From contig NZ_JAJOZK010000008.1 in assembly GCF_022419185.1 (NCBI RefSeq), positions 1 through 64,000 on the forward strand: 64,000 bases of DNA, in the 5' to 3' direction. Source of the stretch: Thermomonas flagellata (GTDB lineage Bacteria; Pseudomonadota; Gammaproteobacteria; Xanthomonadales; Xanthomonadaceae). Positions 30,319 through 38,389 of this stretch are shown piece by piece. Below the pieces are notes generated by a model. It saw nothing but the letters and a program-made list of their open reading frames with translations. It ran no database searches and was not told the origin of the DNA. Both the position numbers and the translations under genes were made by a program. Position 1 is the stretch's first letter; every line of letters starts with the position of its first letter.

Positions 30319-32090
30319 GCATCCGCCCGCTGCCCGAGGTGCTGGTCAACCAGATCGCCGCCGGCGAAGTGGTCGAGCGTCCGGCCTCGGTGGTCAAGGA
30401 ACTGGTCGAGAACGCCCTGGACGCCGGCGCGCGCCGGATCGACATCGACCTCGAGGACGGCGGCATCCGCCTGATCCGCATCCGCGACGACGGCGGCGGG
30501 ATCGCGGCGGAGGAACTGCCGCTCGCGGTCAGCCGCCACGCCACCAGCAAGATCGCTTCGCTCGAGGATCTGGAGGCGGTGGCGACCCTCGGCTTCCGCG
30601 GCGAGGCGCTGCCCTCGATCGCGGCGGTCAGCCGGTTCCGGATCGCCTCGCGCCAGGCCGCGGCCGCGCACGGCGCCGAACTGCGGATCGACGGCGGGCG
30701 GGCGGGCGCGGTGCAGCCGCAGGCGCATCCGCCGGGGACCACGGTGGAGGTGCGCGACCTGTTCTACAACGTGCCGGCGCGGCGCAAGTTCCTGCGCGCC
30801 GAGCGCACCGAACTGATGCACATCGAGGAGTGGCTGCGCACGCTGGCGCTGGCGCGCTCGGACGTGGAGCTGCGGGTCAGCCACAACGGCAAGCCGTCGC
30901 GGCGCTGGAAGGGCGAGGGCGACCTGCTCTCGGAAGCGCGCCTGCACGAGGCGCTGGGCGCGGAGTTCGTGCGCAACGCGCTGCGCATCGAGCACGCCGG
31001 CGCCGGGCTGCGCCTGCACGGCTGGATCGCGCAGCCGGCCTACCACCGCGCCAGCGCCGACCAGCAGTACCTGTACGTCAACGGCCGCAGCGTGCGCGAC
31101 CGCAACGTCGCCCACGCGGTGCGCCAGGCCTACAGCGACGTCCTGTTCCACGGCCGCCACCCGGCCTACGTGCTGTTCCTCGAGCTCGATCCGCGCGGCG
31201 TCGACGTGAACGTGCACCCGGCCAAGCACGAGGTGCGTTTCCGCGAAGCGCGCCTGGTCCACGATTTCGTCTATCGCAGCCTGCATGCCGCGCTGGCGGA
31301 GACCCGCGCCGGCCGCGTGCCGGTGCCGGCGCTGCCCGCCGAAGCGCCGCGCGCGGCCCCGCCGCCGGCGCCGCAGCAGGGGCAGATCGGGCTGCGGGTG
31401 GCGGAAGCGCCCGCGGCCTACGCCGCCCTGTACGCACCGCGCGCAGCGGAGCCGGCGGTCTCCGCGCCGCCGGCAGCGACGCTGCCGGCCGACGCGGCGG
31501 GCGGCATGCCGCCGCTGGGCTTCGCCATCGCCCAGCTGCATGGCATCTACATCCTGGCCGAGAGCGCCGAGGGCCTGGTCGTGGTGGACATGCACGCGGC
31601 GCACGAGCGCATCGGCTATGAGCGGCTCAAGGCCGCGCACGACGGCGAGGGCCTGCGCACCCAGCCGCTGCTGGTGCCGCAGCCGGTGGCGGTGTCCGAG
31701 CGCGAAGCGGAGCTCGCCGAGCGCGAAGCCGGCACCCTGGCGCAGCTGGGGTTCGAGGTGCAGCGCAGCGGCCCGCAGTCGCTGCTGCTGCGCAGCGTGC
31801 CGGCGCTGCTGGCGGACACCGACGTCGAGGCATTGCTGCGCGACGTGCTCGCGGACCTGCGCGAGCATGGGTGCAGCGCGCGGGTCGGGGCGGAGCGCGA
31901 CACGCTGCTGGCGACCATGGCCTGCCATGCCGCGGTGCGCGCGCACCGCCGGCTCACGATCCCGGAGATGAACGCCCTGCTGCGCCAGATGGAGGCCACT
32001 GAGCGCTCCGGGCAGTGCAATCATGGGCGCCCGACCTGGGCCCGGTTCTCGCTGGCGGAGATCGACAAATGGTTCCTGCGCGGACGCTGA
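30315..32090 (+). CDS. mutL: DNA mismatch repair protein MutL
   Basis: MutL couples MutS mismatch recognition to strand incision. The 591-aa protein has the GHKL ATPase N-terminus: [33 protein letters not shown] and [17 protein letters not shown] Pro/Ala linker (about 340-400) precedes the C-terminal dimerisation domain with [10 protein letters not shown] and CNHGRPTW. It lacks a DQHA(X)2E(X)4E endonuclease motif, as in E. coli MutL. The DUF1684 gene starts 22 bp inside its 3' end. Confidence 0.96.
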   Translation: MSIRPLPEVLVNQIAAGEVVERPASVVKELVENALDAGARRIDIDLEDGGIRLIRIRDDGGGIAAEELPLAVSRHATSKIASLEDLEAVATLGFRGEALPSIAAVSRFRIASRQAAAAHGAELRIDGGRAGAVQPQAHPPGTTVEVRDLFYNVPARRKFLRAERTELMHIEEWLRTLALARSDVELRVSHNGKPSRRWKGEGDLLSEARLHEALGAEFVRNALRIEHAGAGLRLHGWIAQPAYHRASADQQYLYVNGRSVRDRNVAHAVRQAYSDVLFHGRHPAYVLFLELDPRGVDVNVHPAKHEVRFREARLVHDFVYRSLHAALAETRAGRVPVPALPAEAPRAAPPPAPQQGQIGLRVAEAPAAYAALYAPRAAEPAVSAPPAATLPADAAGGMPPLGFAIAQLHGIYILAESAEGLVVVDMHAAHERIGYERLKAAHDGEGLRTQPLLVPQPVAVSEREAELAEREAGTLAQLGFEVQRSGPQSLLLRSVPALLADTDVEALLRDVLADLREHGCSARVGAERDTLLATMACHAAVRAHRRLTIPEMNALLRQMEATERSGQCNHGRPTWARFSLAEIDKWFLRGR

Positions 32091-33046
32091 CGCTGGTCCT
32101 GCTCGCGCTGGTGCTGCTCGCGGCCTGCCGGCGCGACGCCGGCGTGGATGCCGCGGCGGAGGCCGCGCGCGCCCGGGCGCAGGCGCAATTCGACGCCTCC
32201 GAGCAGGCCTGGCGCGCGCAGCGGCGGGCCGAACTGACCCGCCCGGACGGCTGGACCAGCCTGGTCGGCCTGCACTGGCTGGAGCCGGGCACCCACCGCG
32301 TCGGCCGCGACACCGACAACGGCATCCGCCTGCAGATGGGGCCGGCGCACCTGGGCGTGTTCACCGTGGCCAAGGGGCGGGTGAGCTTCGTCGCCGACGT
32401 GCCGGTCACCCTCGACGGCCGCCCCGCGCGCGGCGGCGTGCTGCGCAGCGATGCCTCGCCGGCCGGGCCGAGCGTGATCGGGTTCGACGACGGCCAGGGC
32501 CAGGCGCTGGTGATCGCGCGCGGTGATCGCCTCGCACTGCGGGTGCGGCATGCGCAGGCGCCGACCCGGCTGGGTTTCGCCGGGATCGCCTACTGGCCGG
32601 GCGGACCGCAGTGGCGGATCCCGGCGCGCTTCATCGCGCACGATCCGGTGCGCACACTGCCGGTGGTGGACATCACCGGCAACACCCAGCCGATCCGCAA
32701 TCCCGGCGAAGTGGAATTCCGCATCGCCGGCACCCCCTACCGCCTGCAGGCGCTGGACCAGGGCGAGGGCAGCCTGTTCCTGGTGTTCGCCGACCGCACC
32801 AGCGGCCACGGCAGCTACCCGGCCGGGCGCTTCCTGGACGCGCCGCTGCCGGATGCCAAGGGCCGCCTGGTGCTCGACTTCAACCGCGCCTACAACCCGC
32901 CGTGCGCGTTCACCCCGTTCGCGACCTGCCCGCTGCCGCCGCCGGAGAACCGGCTGGACGTGGCGATCCGCGCCGGCGAGATGGCCTACCACCCGCGTGC
33001 CGATGCCGCCACGGCCACCGCCACCGCTGGAGACGCGTCCCGATGA
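32069..33046 (+). CDS. DUF1684 lipoprotein
   Basis: This 325-aa lipoprotein has a short signal peptide with lipobox LLAAC, so Cys20 is lipidated. An FHA-like region is followed by the DUF1684 core, marked by [13 protein letters not shown] and the strongly conserved C-terminal block [20 protein letters not shown]. The family's function is unknown. It starts inside mutL (22-bp overlap) and ends in an ATGA overlap with the GumN-like gene, so it is translationally coupled at both ends. Confidence 0.88.
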   Translation: MVPARTLTLVLLALVLLAACRRDAGVDAAAEAARARAQAQFDASEQAWRAQRRAELTRPDGWTSLVGLHWLEPGTHRVGRDTDNGIRLQMGPAHLGVFTVAKGRVSFVADVPVTLDGRPARGGVLRSDASPAGPSVIGFDDGQGQALVIARGDRLALRVRHAQAPTRLGFAGIAYWPGGPQWRIPARFIAHDPVRTLPVVDITGNTQPIRNPGEVEFRIAGTPYRLQALDQGEGSLFLVFADRTSGHGSYPAGRFLDAPLPDAKGRLVLDFNRAYNPPCAFTPFATCPLPPPENRLDVAIRAGEMAYHPRADAATATATAGDASR

Positions 33047-34023
33047 GTCCGCTGCGCCACCTGCTGCTGGCCGCGCTGTGCGGCCTGGCCCTGCTGCTGC
33101 GCCCGCTGCCGGCCGGCGCCCAAGCCACGGCGAGTGCGCCCGCCGCGTCGGCGCCGACCGGCGCTGCCGCGGACGCGCGGCGCCCGCTGCTGTGGCAGGT
33201 CCGCCATGGCGACCAGGTGCTCTACCTGCTCGGCAGCTTCCACCTGCTCACGCCGGAGGACGCGCCGTTGCCGGCGGAGACCGAGCGCGCGTTCGCCGCG
33301 GCGCAGACCGTGGTGTTCGAGATCGCTCCGGCGGAGATGGACGCCCCGGACGCCGCCGCGCGCGCGCAGGCGTACATGGGCTACGCCGACCCCGGCCTGC
33401 ACCTGTCGGCGGTGCTGCCGGCGGCGACCCGCGAACGCCTGCAGACCCTGGTGGCGGCCAGCGGCGGCTCGCTGCAGGCGCTGGAGCCGCTGGAGCCGTG
33501 GGCGGTCAACCTCGGGCTGGTGCTCGGGGTCACCCAGCAGCTCGGCTTCCGCGCCGACCTCGGGCTGGACCGCCAGCTGATGGCGCGCGCGGCGGCGGCG
33601 GGCAAGCCGACCGCGGGGCTGGAGAGCCTGGACGCGCAGATGCAGGCGCTGGACGCCGCCCCGCTGGACGAGCAGGTGCGCGCGCTGGACGAGTTCGTGC
33701 AGGACCCGCGCAAGGCGGTGCAGCAGGTGCAGGAGCTGCACGCGTGGTGGCGCGCCGGCGACGTCGCCGCGCTGGATGCGCACATGCGCGAGGACCTGCA
33801 GCGCAAGAGCCCGCAGACCTACCGCCTGCTCGACGTGCAGCGCAACCTGGCCTGGCTGCCGCAGCTGGAGGCGCGGCTGCAGGCGCCCGGCAGCGGCACC
33901 ACCCTGGTCGTGGTCGGTGCACTGCACCTGCTCGGGCCGGACGGCCTGGTCGAATTGCTGCGCGCGAAGGGCTACGCCGTCGAGCGCGTGTGCGATGCCT
34001 GCGCCGCCCCGGGCGCGCCCTGA
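33043..34023 (+). CDS. TraB/GumN family exported protein
   Basis: This 326-aa protein has a signal peptide (cleavage near LPAGAQA) and the TraB/GumN domain. YLLGSFHLLTPED near the start and VVVGALHLLGPDGLVELLRAKGY near the end are the paired GxxH motifs of the family, which is related to haem-binding ChaN/Tiki metalloprotease-like folds. Its role is unknown; gumN was named from the Xanthomonas gum region. It is coupled to the DUF1684 gene. Confidence 0.88.
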   Translation: MSPLRHLLLAALCGLALLLRPLPAGAQATASAPAASAPTGAAADARRPLLWQVRHGDQVLYLLGSFHLLTPEDAPLPAETERAFAAAQTVVFEIAPAEMDAPDAAARAQAYMGYADPGLHLSAVLPAATRERLQTLVAASGGSLQALEPLEPWAVNLGLVLGVTQQLGFRADLGLDRQLMARAAAAGKPTAGLESLDAQMQALDAAPLDEQVRALDEFVQDPRKAVQQVQELHAWWRAGDVAALDAHMREDLQRKSPQTYRLLDVQRNLAWLPQLEARLQAPGSGTTLVVVGALHLLGPDGLVELLRAKGYAVERVCDACAAPGAP

Positions 34024-34066
34024 GCGATCGCGGAGCGATTGCTGCCAAGCGATTGCCGGCGGCAGC

Positions 34067-34498
34067 TCAGCCGCCGGCGACGGTCACGATGCAGTCCACC
34101 GGGCAGGCCGGCAGGCACAGGTCGCAGCCGGTGCACAGCGGTTCGACCACCACGTGCATCGCGCGCGGCGCGCCGATGATGGCGTCCACCGGACAGGCCT
34201 GGAGGCACTTGGTGCAGCCGATGCAGTCGGCCTCCACGATCCGCACCACGTGCGCCGGCGCCTGCGCGCCGCGCGCGCGGTCGTAGCGCACGGCGGCCAC
34301 GTCGGGCATGCCGAGCACGTGCGCCAGCGCGCGCGCGCCGGCATCGCCGCCGGGCGGGCAGCGTTCCGGTCCGGCCTCGCCGCGCGCCATCGCCTCCGCA
34401 TACGGGCGGCAGCCGGCGAAGCCGCACTGCCCGCACTGGGTCTGCGGCAGTAGGCGGTCGAGGCGCTCGATGAGGTCGGAGAGCCGGCGATCGGTCAT
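34067..34498 (-). CDS. rnfB: RnfB-like ferredoxin (soluble, stand-alone)
   Basis: This 143-aa iron-sulfur protein has the RnfB N-terminal cluster motif, Cys22, Cys25, Cys30 and Cys47 (CGQCGFAGC). Two 4Fe-4S ferredoxin repeats follow, at Cys92-102 and Cys122-132. It lacks the hydrophobic N-terminal helix that anchors RnfB in the Rnf complex, and no other rnf gene is nearby, so it is probably soluble. ATG 34498 is chosen; the upstream frame crosses the inverted-repeat region. It follows metG on the same strand, 185 bp away. Confidence 0.88.
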   Translation of the reverse strand: MTDRRLSDLIERLDRLLPQTQCGQCGFAGCRPYAEAMARGEAGPERCPPGGDAGARALAHVLGMPDVAAVRYDRARGAQAPAHVVRIVEADCIGCTKCLQACPVDAIIGAPRAMHVVVEPLCTGCDLCLPACPVDCIVTVAGG

Positions 34499-34514
34499 GG
34501 CCGGGATTCGTCGT

Positions 34515-34610
34515 CGGGGATGCCGCGTTCGCTTCCGCGAATGTCCCCCGATGCCGGCCGCTGGCCGGCATCTCCTCCTCGAGTTCGCTGCAGCGAACGC
34601 GGCATCCCCG
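34515..34610. repeat. Nested inverted repeats between metG and rnfB
   Basis: A 19-bp perfect inverted repeat (34515-34533 and 34592-34610, arm beginning CGGGGATGCCGCG) encloses 58 bp. Inside is a second hairpin, GATGCCGGCC/GGCCGGCATC (34550-34572). Two alternative small hairpins overlap the outer arms: TTCGC/GCGAA at 34528-34541, and the palindrome GTTCGCTGCAGCGAAC at 34583-34598. It could be a REP/BIME-like element or an attenuator ahead of rnfB. Confidence 0.75.
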
Positions 34611-34682
34611 TGTGGGGGGCAGGCCGTGCCCGGTACGGATGCATCGGAGGTGGCAACGTGGCCGCGGAGGGGCAGAACGGAA

Positions 34683-36740
34683 TCAGCGCACCGGCATCCC
34701 GGGCTGGGCGCCGGCATCGGCATCCAGCAGGAACAAGCCGCCGCCATCGAACCCGGCCGAGAGGATCATCCCCTCGCTCACGCCGAAGCGCATCTTGCGC
34801 GGGGCGAGGTTGGCGATGAACACCACGTGGCGGCCGACGAGCTTGTCCGGTTCGCCATAGCTGGCGCGGATGCCGGAGAAGATCTGGCGCTGGCCGAGTT
34901 CGCCGGCATCCAGCAGGAAGCGCAGCAGCTTGTCGCTGCCCTCGACGAAGCCGCATTCGAGCACCTTGCCGATGCGCAGGTCGAGCTTGGCGAAGTCGTC
35001 GATGCCGACGGTCGGCGCAGCGGCGGGTGCGGCAGCGGCGGCGGGCTTGTCCGGGGTGGGCGCAGTGGTGGCCGCGGGCGCGGCGAGGCTGTCCTTGGAG
35101 GCGGCGATCATGGCGTCGATCTGCTTGGGGTCGATGCGGGTGAACAGCGGCGCGTAGGGCTGGATGCCGCGCGCCAGCAGCGGCGCCTCGAGGTCGCTCC
35201 AGGCCAGCACCGGCGCGCCGAGGAACGCACACGCCTGGGCGCTGGTGCGCGGCAGCACCGGCGCCAGCGCGGCGGCCAGCACCCGGAACAGGTTCAGGCC
35301 CTGGGTGCAGACCGCCTGCAGCTCGGCCTCGCGCGCAGGGTCCTTGGCGAGCACCCACGGCTTGACGTCGTCGATGTACTTGTTGGCCTCGTCCGCCAGC
35401 GCCATCACCTGGCGGATCGCGCTGGCCGGGTCGTTGCGCTCGTAGGCCTCGCGCACCGGTTCCAGCGCGGCGAGGAAGCGCCCGTAGCGCTCCGGCTCCG
35501 GCAGCGCCGCGGCCAGCTGGCCGGCGAAGCGCTTGTCGATGAACCCGGCGCAGCGGCTGGCCAGGTTCACGAACTTACCGACCAGGTCGCTGTTCACCCG
35601 CGCCACGAAGTCGGCGAGGTTGAGGTCGAGGTCGTCCACCCCGCCCGCGGACTTGGCCGCGAAGTAGTAGCGCAGCGCCTCCGGATCCAGCCCGGCATCG
35701 AGGTAGGTGCGCGCCAGGATGAAGGTGCCGCGCGACTTGCTCATCTTCGCGCCGTCCACGGTCAGGTAGCCGTTGACGTGCAGGCGGGTCGGCGCCCGGT
35801 GCCCGCTGCCGTGCAGCACCGCCGGCCAGAACAGGCCGTGGAAGTTGACGATGTCCTTGCCGATGAAGTGGTGCAGCTCGGTGTCCGCCTCCGCGCCGGC
35901 GCGCACGAAGGCGTCGAAGTCGAGGCCGGCGCGCTCACACAGCGCCTGGAAGCTGGACAAATAGCCAATCGGCGCGTCCAGCCAGACGTAGAAGAACTTG
36001 CCCGGATGGCCCGGGATCTGGAAGCCGAAGTAGGGGGCGTCGCGCGAGATGTCCCAGGCGCGCAGGCCGCCTTCGGCGTCCAGCCATTCCATCAGCTTGG
36101 CCTTGACCCCGGGCACAGCGACATCGCCTGCCAGCCACTGGCGCAGGAACGCGGCGAAGTCCGCCAACTCGAAGAAGAAGTGCTCAGACTCGCGCAGCTC
36201 CGGGGTGGCGCCGGAGACCGCGGATTTCGGGTCCTTGAGGTCGGTCGGCGCGTAGGTGGCGCCGCAGACCTCGCAGTTGTCGCCGTACTGGTCCGGAGCG
36301 CCGCACTTCGGGCAGGTCCCCCTGACGTAGCGGTCGGGCAGGAACATGCCCTTGGCCGGGTCGTAGAACTGGGCGACGCTGCGCCGGCGGATGTGGCCGC
36401 CGGCCTCGAGTGCGGCGTAGATCGCCTCGGTCAGCGCGCGGTTGCCGGGCGAGTGGGTCGAATCGTAGTGGTCGAAGGCCACCCCGAACGCGGCGAAGTC
36501 GCGCTCGTGCCCGGCCTGGATCGCGGCGATGAAGGCCTCGGGCGTGGTGCCGGCCTTCTCCGCGGCCAGCATGATCGGGGTGCCGTGGGTGTCGTCGGCG
36601 CAGACGTAATGCACCGTGTCGCCGCGCATGCGCCGCGCCCGCACCCAGATGTCGGCCTGGACGTAGCCGACCAGGTGGCCCAGGTGCAGCGGGCCGTTGG
36701 CATAGGGCAGGGCGTTGGTGACGAGCGCGGGTCGGGACAT
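34683..36740 (-). CDS. metG: Methionyl-tRNA synthetase
   Basis: MetG charges tRNA-Met. The 685-aa protein has NGPLHLGHLVGY (HIGH), a CPKC...CEVC zinc knot (about residues 145-162), KMSKSRG, and an anticodon domain. A Pro/Ala linker (about 555-580) leads to the C-terminal tRNA-binding/dimerisation domain (DFAKLDLRIGKVLECGFVEG onward). The length and domain order match E. coli MetG. Confidence 0.97.
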   Translation of the reverse strand: MSRPALVTNALPYANGPLHLGHLVGYVQADIWVRARRMRGDTVHYVCADDTHGTPIMLAAEKAGTTPEAFIAAIQAGHERDFAAFGVAFDHYDSTHSPGNRALTEAIYAALEAGGHIRRRSVAQFYDPAKGMFLPDRYVRGTCPKCGAPDQYGDNCEVCGATYAPTDLKDPKSAVSGATPELRESEHFFFELADFAAFLRQWLAGDVAVPGVKAKLMEWLDAEGGLRAWDISRDAPYFGFQIPGHPGKFFYVWLDAPIGYLSSFQALCERAGLDFDAFVRAGAEADTELHHFIGKDIVNFHGLFWPAVLHGSGHRAPTRLHVNGYLTVDGAKMSKSRGTFILARTYLDAGLDPEALRYYFAAKSAGGVDDLDLNLADFVARVNSDLVGKFVNLASRCAGFIDKRFAGQLAAALPEPERYGRFLAALEPVREAYERNDPASAIRQVMALADEANKYIDDVKPWVLAKDPAREAELQAVCTQGLNLFRVLAAALAPVLPRTSAQACAFLGAPVLAWSDLEAPLLARGIQPYAPLFTRIDPKQIDAMIAASKDSLAAPAATTAPTPDKPAAAAAPAAAPTVGIDDFAKLDLRIGKVLECGFVEGSDKLLRFLLDAGELGQRQIFSGIRASYGEPDKLVGRHVVFIANLAPRKMRFGVSEGMILSAGFDGGGLFLLDADAGAQPGMPVR

Positions 36741-36800
36741 GGGCGGCAGGATCGCGGGGGCGCGCGATTATCGCACGCGCCCGCGCGCCGCCCGGAGCGG

Positions 36801-36826
36801 CGAACCCCCGGCCGGCCGGGGGTTCG
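36801..36826. terminator. 26-bp GC palindrome between DUF2147 gene and metG
   Basis: A perfect palindrome (arm CGAACCCCCGGCC) lies 30 bp past the stop of the DUF2147 gene and upstream of metG. There is no T-run, so it may be a terminator-like or mRNA-stabilising hairpin. Confidence 0.45.
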
Positions 36827-36855
36827 CGTGCGCTGCCGCGGTGGCGTCCGCGCGG

Positions 36856-37287
36856 TCAGTCCACCCGCACCCAGGTCGCGGTGCGGCAGATGAAGGCCAC
36901 GCAGCCCTTGATCTCCAGCTTCTTACCACCGTCGATCAGCTTCACCGACTTGGCGTTGAAGTGGCGGTCCTCGGACGGCTTGTAGCCGTCGCCGCTCCAG
37001 CCGCCGTCCTTGTTCGGCTTGAGGTTGGACAGGGTGACGATGCCGACGAAGGGCTTGTCCTTGTACGGGCCGCTGCATTCGCTGCAGGTCGCCGGCAGGC
37101 CGAGGTTCTCGACGATCTTGGCCGCCAGCGTGCCGTTCTTGGCGGCATAGACCTCGGTCACCGTCATCGGCTTGCCGGTCTTGTCGTCCAGCGTCCGCCA
37201 TTTGCCGATCGGCGAATTGGCATGGTCCTGCGCGCTGGCCGCGAAGGCGAGGCCGGCGAGCAGTCCGGTGAGCATCCACTTGCGCAT
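36856..37287 (-). CDS. DUF2147 exported protein
   Basis: This 143-aa protein has a clear signal peptide (MRKWMLTGLLAGLAFAASA, cut before QD) and a single DUF2147 domain beginning SPIGKWRTLDDKTGK. Four cysteines (CSEC, and two in the GCVAFICRTATW tail) could form disulfides. Family members are small secreted or periplasmic proteins of unknown function. ATG 37287 is preferred because it begins the signal peptide. A TATAAC hexamer (minus strand, 37340-37345) is a possible -10. Confidence 0.85.
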   Translation of the reverse strand: MRKWMLTGLLAGLAFAASAQDHANSPIGKWRTLDDKTGKPMTVTEVYAAKNGTLAAKIVENLGLPATCSECSGPYKDKPFVGIVTLSNLKPNKDGGWSGDGYKPSEDRHFNAKSVKLIDGGKKLEIKGCVAFICRTATWVRVD

Positions 37288-37438
37288 GTGTGTGTCCCCT
37301 CCCAGGGCGCAACCGGGTGCGACATGCACCCGCGGTGGCGTTATACCGCCATTCGCCGGCGTAGGGAACGCATGCGCGGCGATGGACGGCGTGCGTTCAC
37401 GCGCGATGGGCACCCGGCCGCGGGCTGCGCGGGCCAGG

Positions 37439-38185
37439 TCAGCGCGATGGCGGTTTGGAGGCAGGCGGATTCGGCGCGGCAGGCGCCGCGTCCGGCACCT
37501 TCTCCGCCTCGCCGACGCTGACCCGCCCCGGGCGCAGCTCGGTCCAGTACTCGTCCTGCCATTGCCGGTACTGCACGGGATCCCAGAAGCGGGTGGCGTA
37601 GAACTGGCTGCCGTCGATCGACCCGTAGCCGGGCACGACGATCTCCATCGCGCTGGTCTGCGACCCCAGCCGGCTGCCGGTCAGGCGGTTGCGCTCGCGA
37701 CGCAGCACCTGTGCCAGGCGCGGCTCGGCCGCGGCATCGCCGTATTCGGCCTGGACCGCGCGCCCGCGCGCCAGCGCCTGGCGGCGCTCGTCCTCGCTGA
37801 GCTGGCTCCAGTAGTAGTCGCGCTTTTGCGAGAAGAAGCGGTAGCCGCGCTCGGCCGCCAGATCCATCCAGATCAGGCCGAGCACGCGGTCCTGCGGCAC
37901 GCCGGTGCCGTCCCAGTACATCTCGCCGACCACCGCCTGCGACGGCTTGTCGCCATACCACGCGGCGCGGCGGAAACGCTCCAGCGCGCGCGGGTAGTCC
38001 TGTGCCTCCCAGGCCTGCAAGCCCTCGGTGCGGTAGCGCAGGTCGGGGTGGCCGTCGAGGAAGCCGGCGGCGACCAGCGCCTCCTGGCTGATCGGATCGG
38101 GCGCGGCGCGCTGCTGGGCGATGGCCGGCGGCGCCAGGGCGAGCGTCAGCGGCAGCAGCAGGAGGAGGGGGCGGGGCAGCGGCAT
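37439..38185 (-). CDS. Exported Sel1-repeat-like protein
   Basis: This 248-aa protein has a signal peptide (LLLLLPLTLALAPPAIAQQ). About two Sel1/TPR-like repeats follow: YPRALERFRRAAWYGDKPSQ and VVGEMYWDGTGVPQDRVLGL, then IWMDLAAERGYR. The rest has no recognised domain and ends in a Pro/Ala-rich tail. Sel1 repeats mediate protein contacts, so an envelope scaffold role is plausible, but no partner is evident. Confidence 0.7.
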   Translation of the reverse strand: MPLPRPLLLLLPLTLALAPPAIAQQRAAPDPISQEALVAAGFLDGHPDLRYRTEGLQAWEAQDYPRALERFRRAAWYGDKPSQAVVGEMYWDGTGVPQDRVLGLIWMDLAAERGYRFFSQKRDYYWSQLSEDERRQALARGRAVQAEYGDAAAEPRLAQVLRRERNRLTGSRLGSQTSAMEIVVPGYGSIDGSQFYATRFWDPVQYRQWQDEYWTELRPGRVSVGEAEKVPDAAPAAPNPPASKPPSR

Positions 38186-38333
38186 TGCGTGCGATCCGGA
38201 GGCATCGAAAAGTCAGCGTAGCGCGCGGCGGATGGCCGGCGGCAGCGTCGAAGGTCATGCCGCACGGCGCTTGCCCGATGCCATCTGGCGCGGACACGGT
38301 GCGCGCCCGCGGGCGGCACCCGGCCGCGGCCGC

Positions 38334-38365
38334 AAAAACGAAGGCCCGGCAGAACCGGGCCTTCG
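38334..38365 (-). terminator. Intrinsic terminator after TonB receptor 1
   Basis: On the minus strand, an 11-bp stem (CGAAGGCCCGG / CCGGGCCTTCG) with a 5-nt loop is followed by TTTTT. It lies about 25 bp past the receptor's stop. Confidence 0.88.
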
Positions 38366-38389
38366 TGGCAGCGCTTGGCGATCGCCCGC

